Positions 33,403 to 41,567 of a DNA stretch of 64,000 nt are shown in pieces. The first letter of the stretch is position 1; each line of letters starts with the position of its first letter. The notes beneath the pieces were generated by a model. The model saw only the letters and a list, made by a program, of their open reading frames with translations, was not told where the DNA came from and did no database searches. The position numbers and the translations under genes are program-made. The stretch lies in NCBI GenBank assembly GCA_017549815.1, contig JAFYNH010000007.1, positions 118,285-182,284 on the forward strand, written 5' to 3'. The DNA comes from Selenomonadaceae bacterium (GTDB taxonomy: Bacteria > Bacillota > Negativicutes > Selenomonadales > Selenomonadaceae).

Positions 33403-35331
33403 TTATTCGTCGTGCTTATAAAGCATGTAAGTCAAGCCGAAGCCGCCAGCGAAGGCGATTAAGTTGACGATGATATATTGCAGAATTTGACCGTTCATGT
33501 AGAGGAGCATACCGGGAAGAACCGTAATACCCATACCAGTACCAGCGAGACCCAAGAAACTGGAAAGCGCACCGCCGATAGCACCGCCGCAGCAACCGAA
33601 GATAAACGGTTTCATAAGGCGGAGGTTGATACCGAAGATAGCCGGTTCGGTAATTCCCAAGAACGCGGGAACAGTCGAGGAAATGTAGAGAGCGCGTTTA
33701 CGCGGATCTTGAGTTTTAAGAGAAACTGCCAATGCCGCACCACCTTGAGCGATAGTCGCGCAAGTGATAATCGCGTTGAAGGGGTCGGAGCCTTGAGTCG
33801 AGAGGAGATAAATTTCCAACGCGCTGAAGACGTGGTGGACACCGAAGATAACGATAACCTGTTGCAGACCGCCGATAATCAAGCCGCCGACAATCGGAAT
33901 CGTCAAGAAGTTTTGAACCGCACCGAAGACGATAGATTCCAAACCGTGCATGATAGGACCAACTACCAAGAAACCAAGAGCCATCGAAATGGTCAAGGTA
34001 AGGAACGGAGTAACGATCAAGTCAATCATGTCGGGAATAAAAGTTTTCAACCATTGTTGGAGCTTAGCCGCGAAAATACCAAGAACGAGTGCAGGGAGAA
34101 CCGAACCTTGATAGCCGACGAGCGGGATAGTTACAAAGCCCAAATCGAGTGGAATAGGAGTTTTGCCTGCATATTCGGGCAGAGCCGACGCTTGAATCCA
34201 GTCGAGACCTTTTTCAGCGATTTCACCTGCCGCGCCACCGACGACATAAGCATTCGGCAGACCGGGGAAGACGAGCATTAAACCTAAAACGATACCAATA
34301 ACAGCTGTGCCGCCGAATTTATTCATCGTCGACCAGCAAACCAACGCGGGCAAGAAAGCAAACGCCGTATCAGTCAAAACCTGAGTCATCAATAAGAAGT
34401 TGGGATCCCACTCACTGCCAAGAGAAAGGAGCGCACCGCGAGCACCCATGAAAAGACCTGTTGCAACCAAGACGGGGATAATCGGAACGAAAACGTCGCC
34501 CAATGTACGCGAAATTTTCTGCATTAAACTCATCTCGGCATAAGCAGCCTCTTTACCGCCGCCGCCCGCCAGTGACGGTTTAAGTTTGATAAATTCTTCC
34601 GTAACCTTGTCGACAAAACCAGTACCGCAGATAATCTGATACTGTTGAGCCGCGAAGAATTGTCCTTTGACGCCGTCGATATTCTCAATCTTTTTCTCTT
34701 GAATCTTCGACTTGTCATTGACGATTAAGCGAAGGCGCGTCGCGCAGTGCTCAGCCGTGCGAACGTTATCCGGGCCGCCGACGTAGTGCATAATCGACTT
34801 CGCAACACGTTCTGCATCGGGCAAGCTCGCAAACTGTTTAATGACATCGTCATCTTCAACGGGCCCGGCAGAGGCTGCTTCTTCGGCGGGAGCCTTCGCT
34901 GTGATTGACTGCCCGTCGAGTTCGACCGTGATGTCGCCGAAATCTGCATGATTCGTAACGACAACCGGCGTCGTGGTTTCATAGCCCGCTTTTTTGATAG
35001 CTTCGGGGCTAAATTCGAGCAAGAGCTGACCGCGTTTAATTTTGTCGCCAGCCTCTGCCTTCGGCGTGAAACCTTCGCCGTTCATCTTGACTGTGTCCAT
35101 GCCGACGTGAATCAAAAGTTCGATACCGTCGTTGGACTTCAATCCGATTGCGTGACCCGTCGGGAAGAAAACAGTTATCTCGCCGTCAAACGGAGAGAAA
35201 ACTTGCCCCTTCGGGTTCTGAACCGCGATACCGCGACCCATCGCGCCGCTCGCAAAAACGGGGTCGTTGATTGAATTCAACGGAACCAGTTTACCGTTCA
35301 GCGGGCTGCTAATTCGGATGTTCTTCGCCAT
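33403..35331 (-). CDS. Sucrose-type PTS transporter, EIIA-EIIB-EIIC fusion
   Basis: 642 residues with three PTS modules in the order A, B, C. The EIIA part (about 1-150) is of the glucose type, with the phosphorylated histidine in LLIHVGMD (His75). The EIIB part (about 165-255) has the phosphocysteine in AEHCATRLRL (Cys196). The EIIC membrane part (about 275-642) has ten or so hydrophobic segments and GITEPAIFGINLRL. It imports and phosphorylates sugar at the membrane; sucrose is inferred from the adjacent family 32 hydrolase. Most sucrose and beta-glucoside permeases have B-C or B-C-A order, so an N-terminal EIIA is less usual. A consensus-like promoter precedes it. Confidence 0.9.
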   Translation of the reverse strand: MAKNIRISSPLNGKLVPLNSINDPVFASGAMGRGIAVQNPKGQVFSPFDGEITVFFPTGHAIGLKSNDGIELLIHVGMDTVKMNGEGFTPKAEAGDKIKRGQLLLEFSPEAIKKAGYETTTPVVVTNHADFGDITVELDGQSITAKAPAEEAASAGPVEDDDVIKQFASLPDAERVAKSIMHYVGGPDNVRTAEHCATRLRLIVNDKSKIQEKKIENIDGVKGQFFAAQQYQIICGTGFVDKVTEEFIKLKPSLAGGGGKEAAYAEMSLMQKISRTLGDVFVPIIPVLVATGLFMGARGALLSLGSEWDPNFLLMTQVLTDTAFAFLPALVCWSTMNKFGGTAVIGIVLGLMLVFPGLPNAYVVGGAAGEIAEKGLDWIQASALPEYAGKTPIPLDLGFVTIPLVGYQGSVLPALVLGIFAAKLQQWLKTFIPDMIDLIVTPFLTLTISMALGFLVVGPIMHGLESIVFGAVQNFLTIPIVGGLIIGGLQQVIVIFGVHHVFSALEIYLLSTQGSDPFNAIITCATIAQGGAALAVSLKTQDPRKRALYISSTVPAFLGITEPAIFGINLRLMKPFIFGCCGGAIGGALSSFLGLAGTGMGITVLPGMLLYMNGQILQYIIVNLIAFAGGFGLTYMLYKHDE

Positions 35332-35394
35332 AAAAACCACACCCTTCTGTTTTTTTAAAACCCACTTCAATTTTTTTGGTTAAAAACCGCTTAG

Positions 35395-35423
35395 ATTATA
35401 CTTTCAGATACTTTCAACGTCAA
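35395..35423 (-). promoter_or_regulatory. Promoter of the sucrose operon
   Basis: On the minus strand, TTGACG (35423-35418) and TATAAT (35400-35395) are 17 bases apart. The spacer and flanks hold the direct repeat TTGAAAGTATCTGAAAGTAT (35402-35421), possibly an operator. No regulator gene lies adjacent and no antiterminator site is recognised. Confidence 0.8.
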
Positions 35424-35457
35424 TGTAAAAAAAAACTTTTCTTTTGGGGGGCGGAAG

Positions 35458-35502
35458 AGCTTTAAGCTTTGAGCTTTAAGCTTTGAGCTTTAAGCTTTAA
35501 GG
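35458..35502. repeat. 14-bp tandem repeat AGCTTTAAGCTTTG
   Basis: Three tandem units of AGCTTTAAGCTTTG, the last ending in TAAGG. Each contains AAGCTT palindromes, so the array can also fold on itself. It lies upstream of the sucrose promoter and downstream of the secreted protein gene. Confidence 0.85.
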
Positions 35503-35505
35503 AAA

Positions 35506-35552
35506 ACCCCTTGTCCCTAATCCCTACTAATTCCTAGTTCCTAGCTCCTATC
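35506..35552. repeat. Dispersed intergenic repeat, copy 7 (half palindrome)
   Basis: Only the right-hand words are present (CTTGTCCCTAATCCCTAC, TAATTCCTAGTTCCTAGC). The block includes the stop of the neighbouring secreted protein, whose last two residues (RS) are encoded by it. Confidence 0.65.
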
Positions 35553-36509
35553 AACTACTTTAGTCATATCGCTTAGAATGTCGTTGAGCGAATCATCGTT
35601 TTCAGGAGCCGCCTTTAAATCGTCGGGCAGATTGACAACCGTATCATCGCGGACGGCAATTCTCGTAACGTAAGAGCGCAACTCACTGTAATAGCCGATA
35701 GCGTCAAGTAGGTCGCGTTCTTCGTCAGTTAAAACAATCCGTCCTGCCGCCGACTCGTCAAGAATCTTAATCGCATAGGCTCGCATAATTGGCGTAAGGT
35801 CGAAAATAGCGGTGGCGGTCGTCCAGCTCGGCTTGTTGACCGTCCAAGTAAAAGTTATATCGGTCTTTCTGAATACTGAGAGCCAACGATAAAAATTTTT
35901 TTTCTGCGCGTCGAGTGCGTCGCCCGAAAGTTTCGCGAACGTCTTAGCAGAATTTTCATTTAAGATATTGGCGATTTTGGTACCGTCCAATGTCACGTTC
36001 ATAGTTATCAAGTCGGGCGTGTTGTTAATAATTTCTACAGATTTAGCGGCGTCCGTCACTCCGTTTAAAATTTTTGGGTCGGTCGCCTTCCAGAGAATCG
36101 CAAGTCCCGTTGGAAAGCCCGGCAAAGAAATCTTACTCCATTTGCTGTTGCGCTTAACGTAAAGCGTCATTTCGTTCCCGACTTGCTCGACGTAAAAGGG
36201 AATATTGCTGTTGGTCGTGAAATCGTTTTTAAGATTCGTTGAATTCCAATTAAGTTGCCCGCCGACTTTCAAGGAGCCGTCTTTAAGGACTTGCGCCCGC
36301 GAATCAATATCGAGATGAAAATTTGTCGAGATAAGCGTTATATCCTGTTCAAAAACGCGAGTATCGGGAACTGGCGTGACGTAGGCTCTGCGAAAAGCTT
36401 GCATGGCACCGCTGGTTATATCTGCGGCGTCAGCGACGGAATTGCCGCCGAAAAAAATCGTGAACCCGACAGCCGCGATTGCCGCCAAGCGTCGTAAATT
36501 AAATTTCAT
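35541..36509 (-). CDS. Secreted protein of unknown function
   Basis: About 322 residues. A signal peptide (MKFNLRRLAAIAAVGFTIFF, then AADA) is followed by a mostly beta-strand region (about 50-220, for example TNFHLDIDSRAQVLKDGSLK and TLYVKRNSKWSKISLPGFP). A more helical C-terminus (about 235-322) ends in an acidic stretch. The plan resembles bacterial outer-membrane lipid-carrier-like or copper-amine-oxidase-like N-terminal proteins, but I do not recognise a family. The ATG at 36509 has GGAGGAAAGG upstream. A strong promoter precedes it and it stands alone. Its final residues come from a dispersed repeat. Confidence 0.6.
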   Translation of the reverse strand: MKFNLRRLAAIAAVGFTIFFGGNSVADAADITSGAMQAFRRAYVTPVPDTRVFEQDITLISTNFHLDIDSRAQVLKDGSLKVGGQLNWNSTNLKNDFTTNSNIPFYVEQVGNEMTLYVKRNSKWSKISLPGFPTGLAILWKATDPKILNGVTDAAKSVEIINNTPDLITMNVTLDGTKIANILNENSAKTFAKLSGDALDAQKKNFYRWLSVFRKTDITFTWTVNKPSWTTATAIFDLTPIMRAYAIKILDESAAGRIVLTDEERDLLDAIGYYSELRSYVTRIAVRDDTVVNLPDDLKAAPENDDSLNDILSDMTKVVDRS

Positions 36510-36536
36510 TGTCCTTTCCTCCAAAAATTTTTTTTC

Positions 36537-36565
36537 ATAATATGCTTGACGATTTTTATTGTCAA
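36537..36565 (-). promoter_or_regulatory. Promoter of the secreted protein gene at 35541
   Basis: On the minus strand, perfect TTGACA (36565-36560) and TATTAT (36542-36537) are 17 bases apart, about 28 bases before the start codon. Confidence 0.8.
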
Positions 36566-36634
36566 GGCAGGAAATGAATAAAGCTCGTTGAAATAGAACT
36601 GAAAATTTTATATCGAAAGGAATTTATTTACCGA

Positions 36635-37741
36635 ATGCAAATCGTCATAATGAAGTTGCCGTACATTGATTCGAGTTTTTGCGTAAAGCTTAGCGAAGTT
36701 GCCGAACGGCTCGGATACGATATTGCGGGGATTGTCTCTTTAGATCTAGAAGAGAAACTGACTTCGATTAAAAATTATCATGTCTATCCGCTTAACGAAA
36801 TTTTGAATTTGAAATGGGACGTGGCAGTTTTTGCCTGTGATGACGGAATTTTTGATGACATTGTTCCGCGCATGGTTGAATTGGGAATCGGTAAGCGCGA
36901 GCAATTACAAAAAAGTTTTTGGCTCTTGCAACAGCTTATGATTAAAAAGTATGAGGACTTCGACGACCCAGCAATTCAAGAGACGCTTGAATATTGGAAG
37001 ACGCACGAACTTTCCGTATTTAATCAGCACGTCCAAATGGGTACTGGCGATAGAGTTTTTTTTGACAGTGAATGTGATTTACCCTATGTTTATTTTAAGA
37101 CTGTCGACGGCGATTATCGCAAAATGTATTATCCGCGCAACTATCAATTTTCTTTACGCAACGGAGAAAAATTTGTACGAAACCTCATGACGGAGCAACT
37201 GCCGACTTCGCCGCATCTTTATATTAAGGATGACCATAAAATCTGCGCGGGCGACATTGTAATCGACGCGGGCGTTTGTGAAGGAAATTTTGCCCTAAGA
37301 TATATTGACCTTTGCTCCAAAATGTATTTGTTCGAGGCGGACAGCAAATGGATTGAGCCACTAAATCAAACGTTCAAAGACTATCGCGATAAAGTAGAAA
37401 TTATTCCGCGTTTTGTTTCAAACGTTACGGGCGGCGAAAATATTACAATCGATGACGCCTTGCCAAATCTGCGCGGTGAAAAAATTTTTATCAAAATGGA
37501 TATTGAAGGAGCCGAACCGCTTGCCCTGCGCGGCGCGAAAAGAATCCTTACAAATAATTTCGTCAAGGCGTCGATTTGCAGTTATCATAAAGAGTACGAT
37601 TTAATTAAAATAAAATCTATCATGCAGAGTTACGGTTACAAGACTTCGACTAGCAACGGCTGGATGGTTTTCATTTGGGATCCGCATATTTGGGACACTG
37701 CGGATTTCAGAAAAGGTATCGTCTACGCTAAAAATTATTAA
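36635..37741 (+). CDS. FkbM-family methyltransferase
   Basis: 368 residues. The C-terminal half (about 200-340) is an FkbM-type SAM-dependent methyltransferase: DIVIDAGVCEGNFALRYID (SAM-binding motif I), YLFEADSKWIEPL (motif II acidic residue) and FIKMDIEGAEPLALRGA. FkbM enzymes O-methylate sugars or secondary metabolites; in surface-glycan loci they often methylate sugar residues. The N-terminal 190 residues look like a nucleotide- or sugar-binding extension (IAGIVSLDLEEKLTSI, and NLKWDVAVFACDDG). The ribosome-binding site AAAGGA lies 13 bases before the ATG; a later in-frame ATG at 36653 cannot be excluded. It stands alone, followed by TnpB element B. Confidence 0.82.
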   Translation: MQIVIMKLPYIDSSFCVKLSEVAERLGYDIAGIVSLDLEEKLTSIKNYHVYPLNEILNLKWDVAVFACDDGIFDDIVPRMVELGIGKREQLQKSFWLLQQLMIKKYEDFDDPAIQETLEYWKTHELSVFNQHVQMGTGDRVFFDSECDLPYVYFKTVDGDYRKMYYPRNYQFSLRNGEKFVRNLMTEQLPTSPHLYIKDDHKICAGDIVIDAGVCEGNFALRYIDLCSKMYLFEADSKWIEPLNQTFKDYRDKVEIIPRFVSNVTGGENITIDDALPNLRGEKIFIKMDIEGAEPLALRGAKRILTNNFVKASICSYHKEYDLIKIKSIMQSYGYKTSTSNGWMVFIWDPHIWDTADFRKGIVYAKNY

Positions 37742-37890
37742 TGATAAAGATAAAACTTGCGAAAGAACGGGCTAACTGTTATCATATAAAAAATCGAGGA
37801 GTTTGCTAACGGTATCTAAAAACGTTGACATTCATAGACAAAAGGCATAAAACAGCTTGAGGAAATACAAAAGCGAGAGAATGAGGAAAT

Positions 37891-39042
37891 ATGTTAAAAG
37901 GCTATAAGACAGAAATCTTACCGACAAAGCAACAAGCCTTAAAGATACGCCAAACGATTGGGACGTGCCGTTACTTGTATAATCTGTACCTCGCAAGCAA
38001 TTTTGAAGTTTATGAGACTTTGGGAAGCGGATTTTTTGTGACGGCGTTCACCTTCGATAAATACGTCAATCACGTCGTGAAAAAAGAATTTCCGTGGATA
38101 GACGACTGCGGAGCAAAGGCAAGAAAACAAGCCTTGTGCAACGCCGAGAAAGCCTTTAAAAACTATATGCAGGGCAAAACGAATCGTCCGAGATTTAAGA
38201 AAAAACGTCAACAAAAAGTTAAGGCGTACTTTCCTAAAAATGCCAAAGGCGACTGGACGATTTGGCGGCACAAGTTACAGGTTCCGACAATCGGAATAGT
38301 CAAGCTGAAAGAGAAAGGCTATTTGCCAACGAAAGCGAAAGTCAGAAGCGGCACAATTTCTTACAAAGCAGGTCGTTATTATGTGTCCGTACTCGTTGAA
38401 GTTTCAGATAATAAATTTGAGCAACCGCACGGCGAAGGAATCGGCATAGATTTGGGCGTCAAAGAATTGGCGGTAATGTCGGACGGTACTATCAAGCCGA
38501 ATATCAACAAGACGTCGCGAGTAAAACAGTTAAATAAGAAGCTTAGACGCGAGCAGAGGCGTTTGAGTCGAAAATACGAAATGAAAAAGAAAAGGGGTGA
38601 AAAAACTGCTACTTATTCTGCAAACATAGAAAAGCAAGTAGTCAAGATACAGCGGCTTTATCAAACTCTGACGAACATTCGCGTCGATTACGAGAACAAG
38701 ATCATCGCGGCAATTATGAAGCGAAAACCAAGTTACATAGTGCTGGAGGATTTAAACGTTCGGGGCATGATGAAGAATAGGCATTTATCAAGGGCGATAG
38801 CGGCGCAGAGATTGTTTTACTTCAGAACCAAACTGACAACCAAAGCAAAACAGCGCGGAATAGAAGTTAGAATTGTAGACAGATTTTATCCGAGTTCAAA
38901 GAAATGTTCGAGTTGTGAGCGAATCAAGTCGGATTTGAAACTTAAGGACAGGATTTATAGGTGTGAATGCGGTTTGGAACTGGACAGAGATTTGAACGCG
39001 GCAATCAACTTGAGAAATGCGACGAAATATGAAATAGCATAG
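37891..39042 (+). CDS. tnpB: TnpB RNA-guided nuclease of element B
   Basis: 383 residues. It has the N-terminal KTEILPTKQQALKIRQ start typical of TnpB and IscB-like helices. The RuvC residues are Asp in GIDLGVKELAVMSDG, Glu in VLEDLNVRGMMKN and Asp in LDRDLNAAINL, with a zinc ribbon CSSC ... CECG. All catalytic positions are present, so it should be active. It is a relative of the interrupted gene at 60833 and distinct from that at 17682. The ATG follows GAGGAA. The 3' end probably overlaps the start of its guide RNA. Confidence 0.93.
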   Translation: MLKGYKTEILPTKQQALKIRQTIGTCRYLYNLYLASNFEVYETLGSGFFVTAFTFDKYVNHVVKKEFPWIDDCGAKARKQALCNAEKAFKNYMQGKTNRPRFKKKRQQKVKAYFPKNAKGDWTIWRHKLQVPTIGIVKLKEKGYLPTKAKVRSGTISYKAGRYYVSVLVEVSDNKFEQPHGEGIGIDLGVKELAVMSDGTIKPNINKTSRVKQLNKKLRREQRRLSRKYEMKKKRGEKTATYSANIEKQVVKIQRLYQTLTNIRVDYENKIIAAIMKRKPSYIVLEDLNVRGMMKNRHLSRAIAAQRLFYFRTKLTTKAKQRGIEVRIVDRFYPSSKKCSSCERIKSDLKLKDRIYRCECGLELDRDLNAAINLRNATKYEIA

Positions 39043-39070
39043 CTACTGGTGGCTAGCCAGAAAGTTACGA

Positions 39071-39151
39071 CTGTGGAGTGTTATACAAACGTTAGTAGGT
39101 AAGCCGAAAACGGACACGGCGAAGCAGTAAGACAGAACCGCGAGGTCTGTC
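39071..39151 (+). ncRNA. Candidate omega RNA / right-end structure of TnpB element B
   Basis: The block from 39071 (CTGTGGAG) to 39127 (GAAGCAG) is closely conserved with 62034-62091 downstream of the related gene, although no protein is encoded there. It contains AAACGTTAGTAG and CGGACACGGCGAAGCAG and is followed by a six-bp hairpin (GACAGA/TCTGTC). TnpB guide RNAs are known to run from the tnpB 3' end into the right end, so this is the likely scaffold. Confidence 0.5.
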
Positions 39152-39160
39152 CGAATCATC

Positions 39161-39189
39161 TTGACATGGACATTTTTCTATGTTTTAAG
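39161..39189 (+). promoter_or_regulatory. Possible promoter of divIC and the S1 gene
   Basis: TTGACA (39161-39166) and TTTAAG (39184-39189) are 17 bases apart. The -35 is perfect, the -10 weak. It lies just outside the right end of TnpB element B. Confidence 0.45.
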
Positions 39190-39203
39190 TAGCAGGCAAC
39201 GTG

Positions 39204-39479
39204 ATGACCCGAAGAAAAAGTTTCAACTGGTTTGCGTTGGTGATGTTCGTGATGATCGCTTACTTCTCAACGGTTTTAATTTCTCAGCAAGTTCATTTGT
39301 CGCACGTGAGCGAAAGTCAGCGCATAGCCGATAAGCGGTTGGCAAAGGCTAAGGAAACAAATGAGAAGTTGCGAAAGGAACTCGCCGAACTGCAGGACAT
39401 CAATAATATTGAGAAATTGGCGCGTGAAGATTTAGGGCTTGCCAAAGAAGGCGAAATGCCCTATCAAGCGCGGCAATAA
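39204..39479 (+). CDS. Septum formation initiator DivIC/FtsB-like protein
   Basis: About 91 residues. A short basic N-terminus and one membrane helix (FNWFALVMFVMIAYFSTVLI) are followed by a heptad coiled coil (about 35-70: KRLAKAKETNEKLRKELAEL) and the conserved end NIEKLAREDLGLAKEGE. DivIC/FtsB proteins form a bitopic membrane complex with FtsL and FtsQ/DivIB at the division site. I chose ATG 39204 (AGCAGG seven bases upstream). It precedes an S1-domain gene and then tilS-hpt-ftsH, the standard Firmicute order. Confidence 0.85.
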   Translation: MTRRKSFNWFALVMFVMIAYFSTVLISQQVHLSHVSESQRIADKRLAKAKETNEKLRKELAELQDINNIEKLAREDLGLAKEGEMPYQARQ

Positions 39480-39505
39480 AAAAATTTTTTTAGGAGGACA
39501 GGATT

Positions 39506-39934
39506 TTGGCAATGGAAGCAGGCAGCATTGTGGAAGGCAAGGTTACGCGAATCACGAACTTTGGTGCCTTCGTGGAACTGGAAGAGGGAAAAGTCGGACT
39601 GATTCACATTTCGGAGGTCGCCGATGTTTACGTCAATGACGTGCACGATTTTTTGAACGAAGGCGACACAGTTCAAGTAAAAGTCGTAAGCGTCGAGGGC
39701 AATGGCAAAATCGCATTGTCGCTTAAGCAGGCAAAAGCTAAGCCGCCAGAAAATGACGCTCAATCTTTCAAGCAAAATCGACGCGGGGACTTTCGCAAAC
39801 CGCCAAGACAGCTGTCAGCCTCATTTGAAGATAAGCTGTCTAAATTCCTCAAGGATAGCGACGAACGCTTGACGGATTTAAAGAGAAAGACGGACTCCAA
39901 ACGCGGCGGTCGCGGTTCGAGGCGGTCGGACTAA
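39506..39934 (+). CDS. S1 RNA-binding domain protein (YabR-like)
   Basis: 142 residues. Residues about 5-75 are an S1 domain: EGKVTRITNFGAFVELEEGK, then VGLIHISEVADVYVNDVHD and IALSLKQAK. The rest is a basic, disordered tail (RRGDFRKPPRQL, RKTDSKRGGRGSRRSD), usual in YabR-type proteins that bind ribosomal or other RNA. The start is TTG 39506, eight bases after AGGAGG; an ATG six bases later is less well placed. It lies between divIC and tilS, as in Bacillus, and is followed by a terminator. Confidence 0.85.
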   Translation: MAMEAGSIVEGKVTRITNFGAFVELEEGKVGLIHISEVADVYVNDVHDFLNEGDTVQVKVVSVEGNGKIALSLKQAKAKPPENDAQSFKQNRRGDFRKPPRQLSASFEDKLSKFLKDSDERLTDLKRKTDSKRGGRGSRRSD

Positions 39935-39937
39935 ACT

Positions 39938-39966
39938 GCCCCTTGCACTCGGTAGGGGGGCTTTTT
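39938..39966 (+). terminator. Terminator after the S1-domain gene
   Basis: GCCCC (39938-39942) and GGGGC (39957-39961) form a stem followed by TTTTTAA. Confidence 0.75.
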
Positions 39967-39971
39967 AAGTG

Positions 39972-40004
39972 CAATTAGGAATGCGAAATGAGGAATTAGG
40001 AATT
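39972..40004 (+). repeat. Dispersed intergenic repeat, copy 8 (left half), overlapping the tilS start
   Basis: CAATTAGGAATGCG and AATGAGGAATTAGGAATT words run right up to the tilS start codon. The repeat's AGGA words are the only ribosome-binding-like sequence before it. Confidence 0.7.
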
Positions 40005-40983
40005 GTCTTTGCTGAAAGATTTTATCGGCATCTGCGCGGCTGAAAAAATTTTCGACGGCGTTCATAAAGTCTTAATCGCGGTATCGGGCGGTGCAGATTC
40101 TCTGGCATTGGCGGAGCTGTTAATAAATTCGCGACGACGATTCGATTTGGAACTTTGCATTGCGCACTTTGAACACGGACTGCGCGGACAAGATTCAATC
40201 GACGACGCGGACTTTGTTAAAGATTTCGCCGACAAGCACGATATAAAATTTATCGGCGGGAGCGGCGACGTTGCAACTTTCGCGGCAGAGAATAAAATTT
40301 CCGTCGAGACGGCGGCTAGAATTCTCCGTTATGAATTTTTAAGCAAAGCCAAAGATAATTCAAATCTTGACGCGATAGCCTTAGCACACCACGCCGACGA
40401 TCAAGCCGAAACAATTCTTATGCGACTTTTACGCGGCGCGACTTCCGACGGCTTAGCGGCGATGAAATTCAGAACTTTTTCCGAATACGGCTTGTTGATT
40501 CGCCCCCTATTGAGATTTAAAAAGGTCGAGCTTGAAAATTTCTGCCGCGAAAAAAATTTATCTCCGCGCCTTGACGCAACGAACTTTGAGACTGACGCCA
40601 CGCGCAATAAAATTCGGCTGGAGCTTATCCCGACGTTGGAGAAATTTAATCCCGCACTCGTCGAAACCCTCTGCCGATTGAGCGAAGTTACGGCGGAAGA
40701 ATCAGATTTTATTTCCGCGCAGGCTGATAAAATTTTTCCCGTCGTCGTCAAAGATAACTGTATTTTCCGCGCAGAATTTTTGAAACTCCACCCCGCACTT
40801 CAACGAGTCGTCATAAAAAAATTTCTCGCGCAAGTCATAGGATCGATAAAAGATTTCGGCTTTGTGCACTTTGAAGGCGTCCGAAAAGTTTTGACAAATA
40901 ATTTATCGGGCGTCGAATTACCCAAAAATCTGCGGGCAAATTTAAGACAAGGAAAACTCCACATAAACAAAAATTTTTATTGA
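40003..40983 (+). CDS. tilS: tRNA(Ile)-lysidine synthase
   Basis: 326 residues. It attaches lysine to C34 of the CAU-anticodon tRNA-Ile so that it reads AUA. The PP-loop ATPase motif VLIAVSGGADSLALAE and a HHADDQAETILMRLLRGA stretch are clear. The C-terminal region is short: the family is often 430-470 residues, and here the last domain is reduced. The start is TTG 40003, whose upstream AGGA words are part of a dispersed repeat, so the gene's translation signal may have been supplied by the repeat. hpt follows after only 14 bases. Confidence 0.9.
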   Translation: MSLLKDFIGICAAEKIFDGVHKVLIAVSGGADSLALAELLINSRRRFDLELCIAHFEHGLRGQDSIDDADFVKDFADKHDIKFIGGSGDVATFAAENKISVETAARILRYEFLSKAKDNSNLDAIALAHHADDQAETILMRLLRGATSDGLAAMKFRTFSEYGLLIRPLLRFKKVELENFCREKNLSPRLDATNFETDATRNKIRLELIPTLEKFNPALVETLCRLSEVTAEESDFISAQADKIFPVVVKDNCIFRAEFLKLHPALQRVVIKKFLAQVIGSIKDFGFVHFEGVRKVLTNNLSGVELPKNLRANLRQGKLHINKNFY

Positions 40984-40997
40984 AAGGGTTGATTGCT

Positions 40998-41555
40998 TTG
41001 AAAAGTAAAGAAGATTACATTGAGCGCGTGCTGTACACTGAGGAGGAAATCGCCGCAAGAACCAAAGAGATCAGCGCGCAAATCAGCGAGGATTACAAGG
41101 ACATAGCCAAACCTCTTTTGACGGTCGGCATACTCAACGGCGCAGTCATGTTTTATACCGACGTTGTGCGCCGCCTGACTATCCCCGTCCAATTCGATTT
41201 CCTTATCGCCTCAAGCTACGACGCCAATTCGCACACCAGCGGCAAAGTCAATATCCTCAAAAACCTCGACAACGACCCGAAGGGCAGAGACATTTTGCTC
41301 ATTGAAGATATTATCGACTCCGGCACGACGATGAATTTCTTAATCAATTACTTCATGGACAAGAAGGCGAACAGCGTCAAAGTTTGCACGCTCCTTGACA
41401 AGCCGAGCCGCCGCAAGATTGACGTTAAAATTGATTATTGCGGCTTTGAAGTTCCCGATGATTTCATTGTCGGCTACGGGCTTGACTTCGCGCAACATTA
41501 TCGCAATCTGCCTTATTTGGGCATTTTGAAACGCAGTGTTTACGGAGGTAAGTAA
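40998..41555 (+). CDS. hpt: Hypoxanthine phosphoribosyltransferase
   Basis: About 185 residues. It salvages hypoxanthine (and often guanine) with PRPP. The PRPP-binding motif is ILLIEDIIDSGTTMNFL, and CTLLDKPSRRKIDV, YCGFEVPDDFIVGYGLD are the standard C-terminal blocks. The start is TTG 40998, nine bases after AAAGGG; the frame also extends back into tilS. It sits between tilS and a small exported protein gene before ftsH; tilS-hpt-ftsH is a conserved Firmicute arrangement. Confidence 0.93.
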   Translation: MKSKEDYIERVLYTEEEIAARTKEISAQISEDYKDIAKPLLTVGILNGAVMFYTDVVRRLTIPVQFDFLIASSYDANSHTSGKVNILKNLDNDPKGRDILLIEDIIDSGTTMNFLINYFMDKKANSVKVCTLLDKPSRRKIDVKIDYCGFEVPDDFIVGYGLDFAQHYRNLPYLGILKRSVYGGK

Positions 41556-41567
41556 GGAGGATTTTCC

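Larger units (their letters stand above)
37796..39155 (+). mobile_element. IS200/IS605-group TnpB-only element B
   Basis: The left end is a GAGGAGTTTGCTAACGG stretch (from about 37796) with a related form at the left end of element C. The right end contains a block conserved with element C (39071-39127), followed by a GACAGA/TCTGTC hairpin (39131-39151). One intact tnpB is inside and no tnpA. It lies between the FkbM gene and divIC and ends a few bases before a promoter-like TTGACA. Borders are approximate. Confidence 0.7.
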
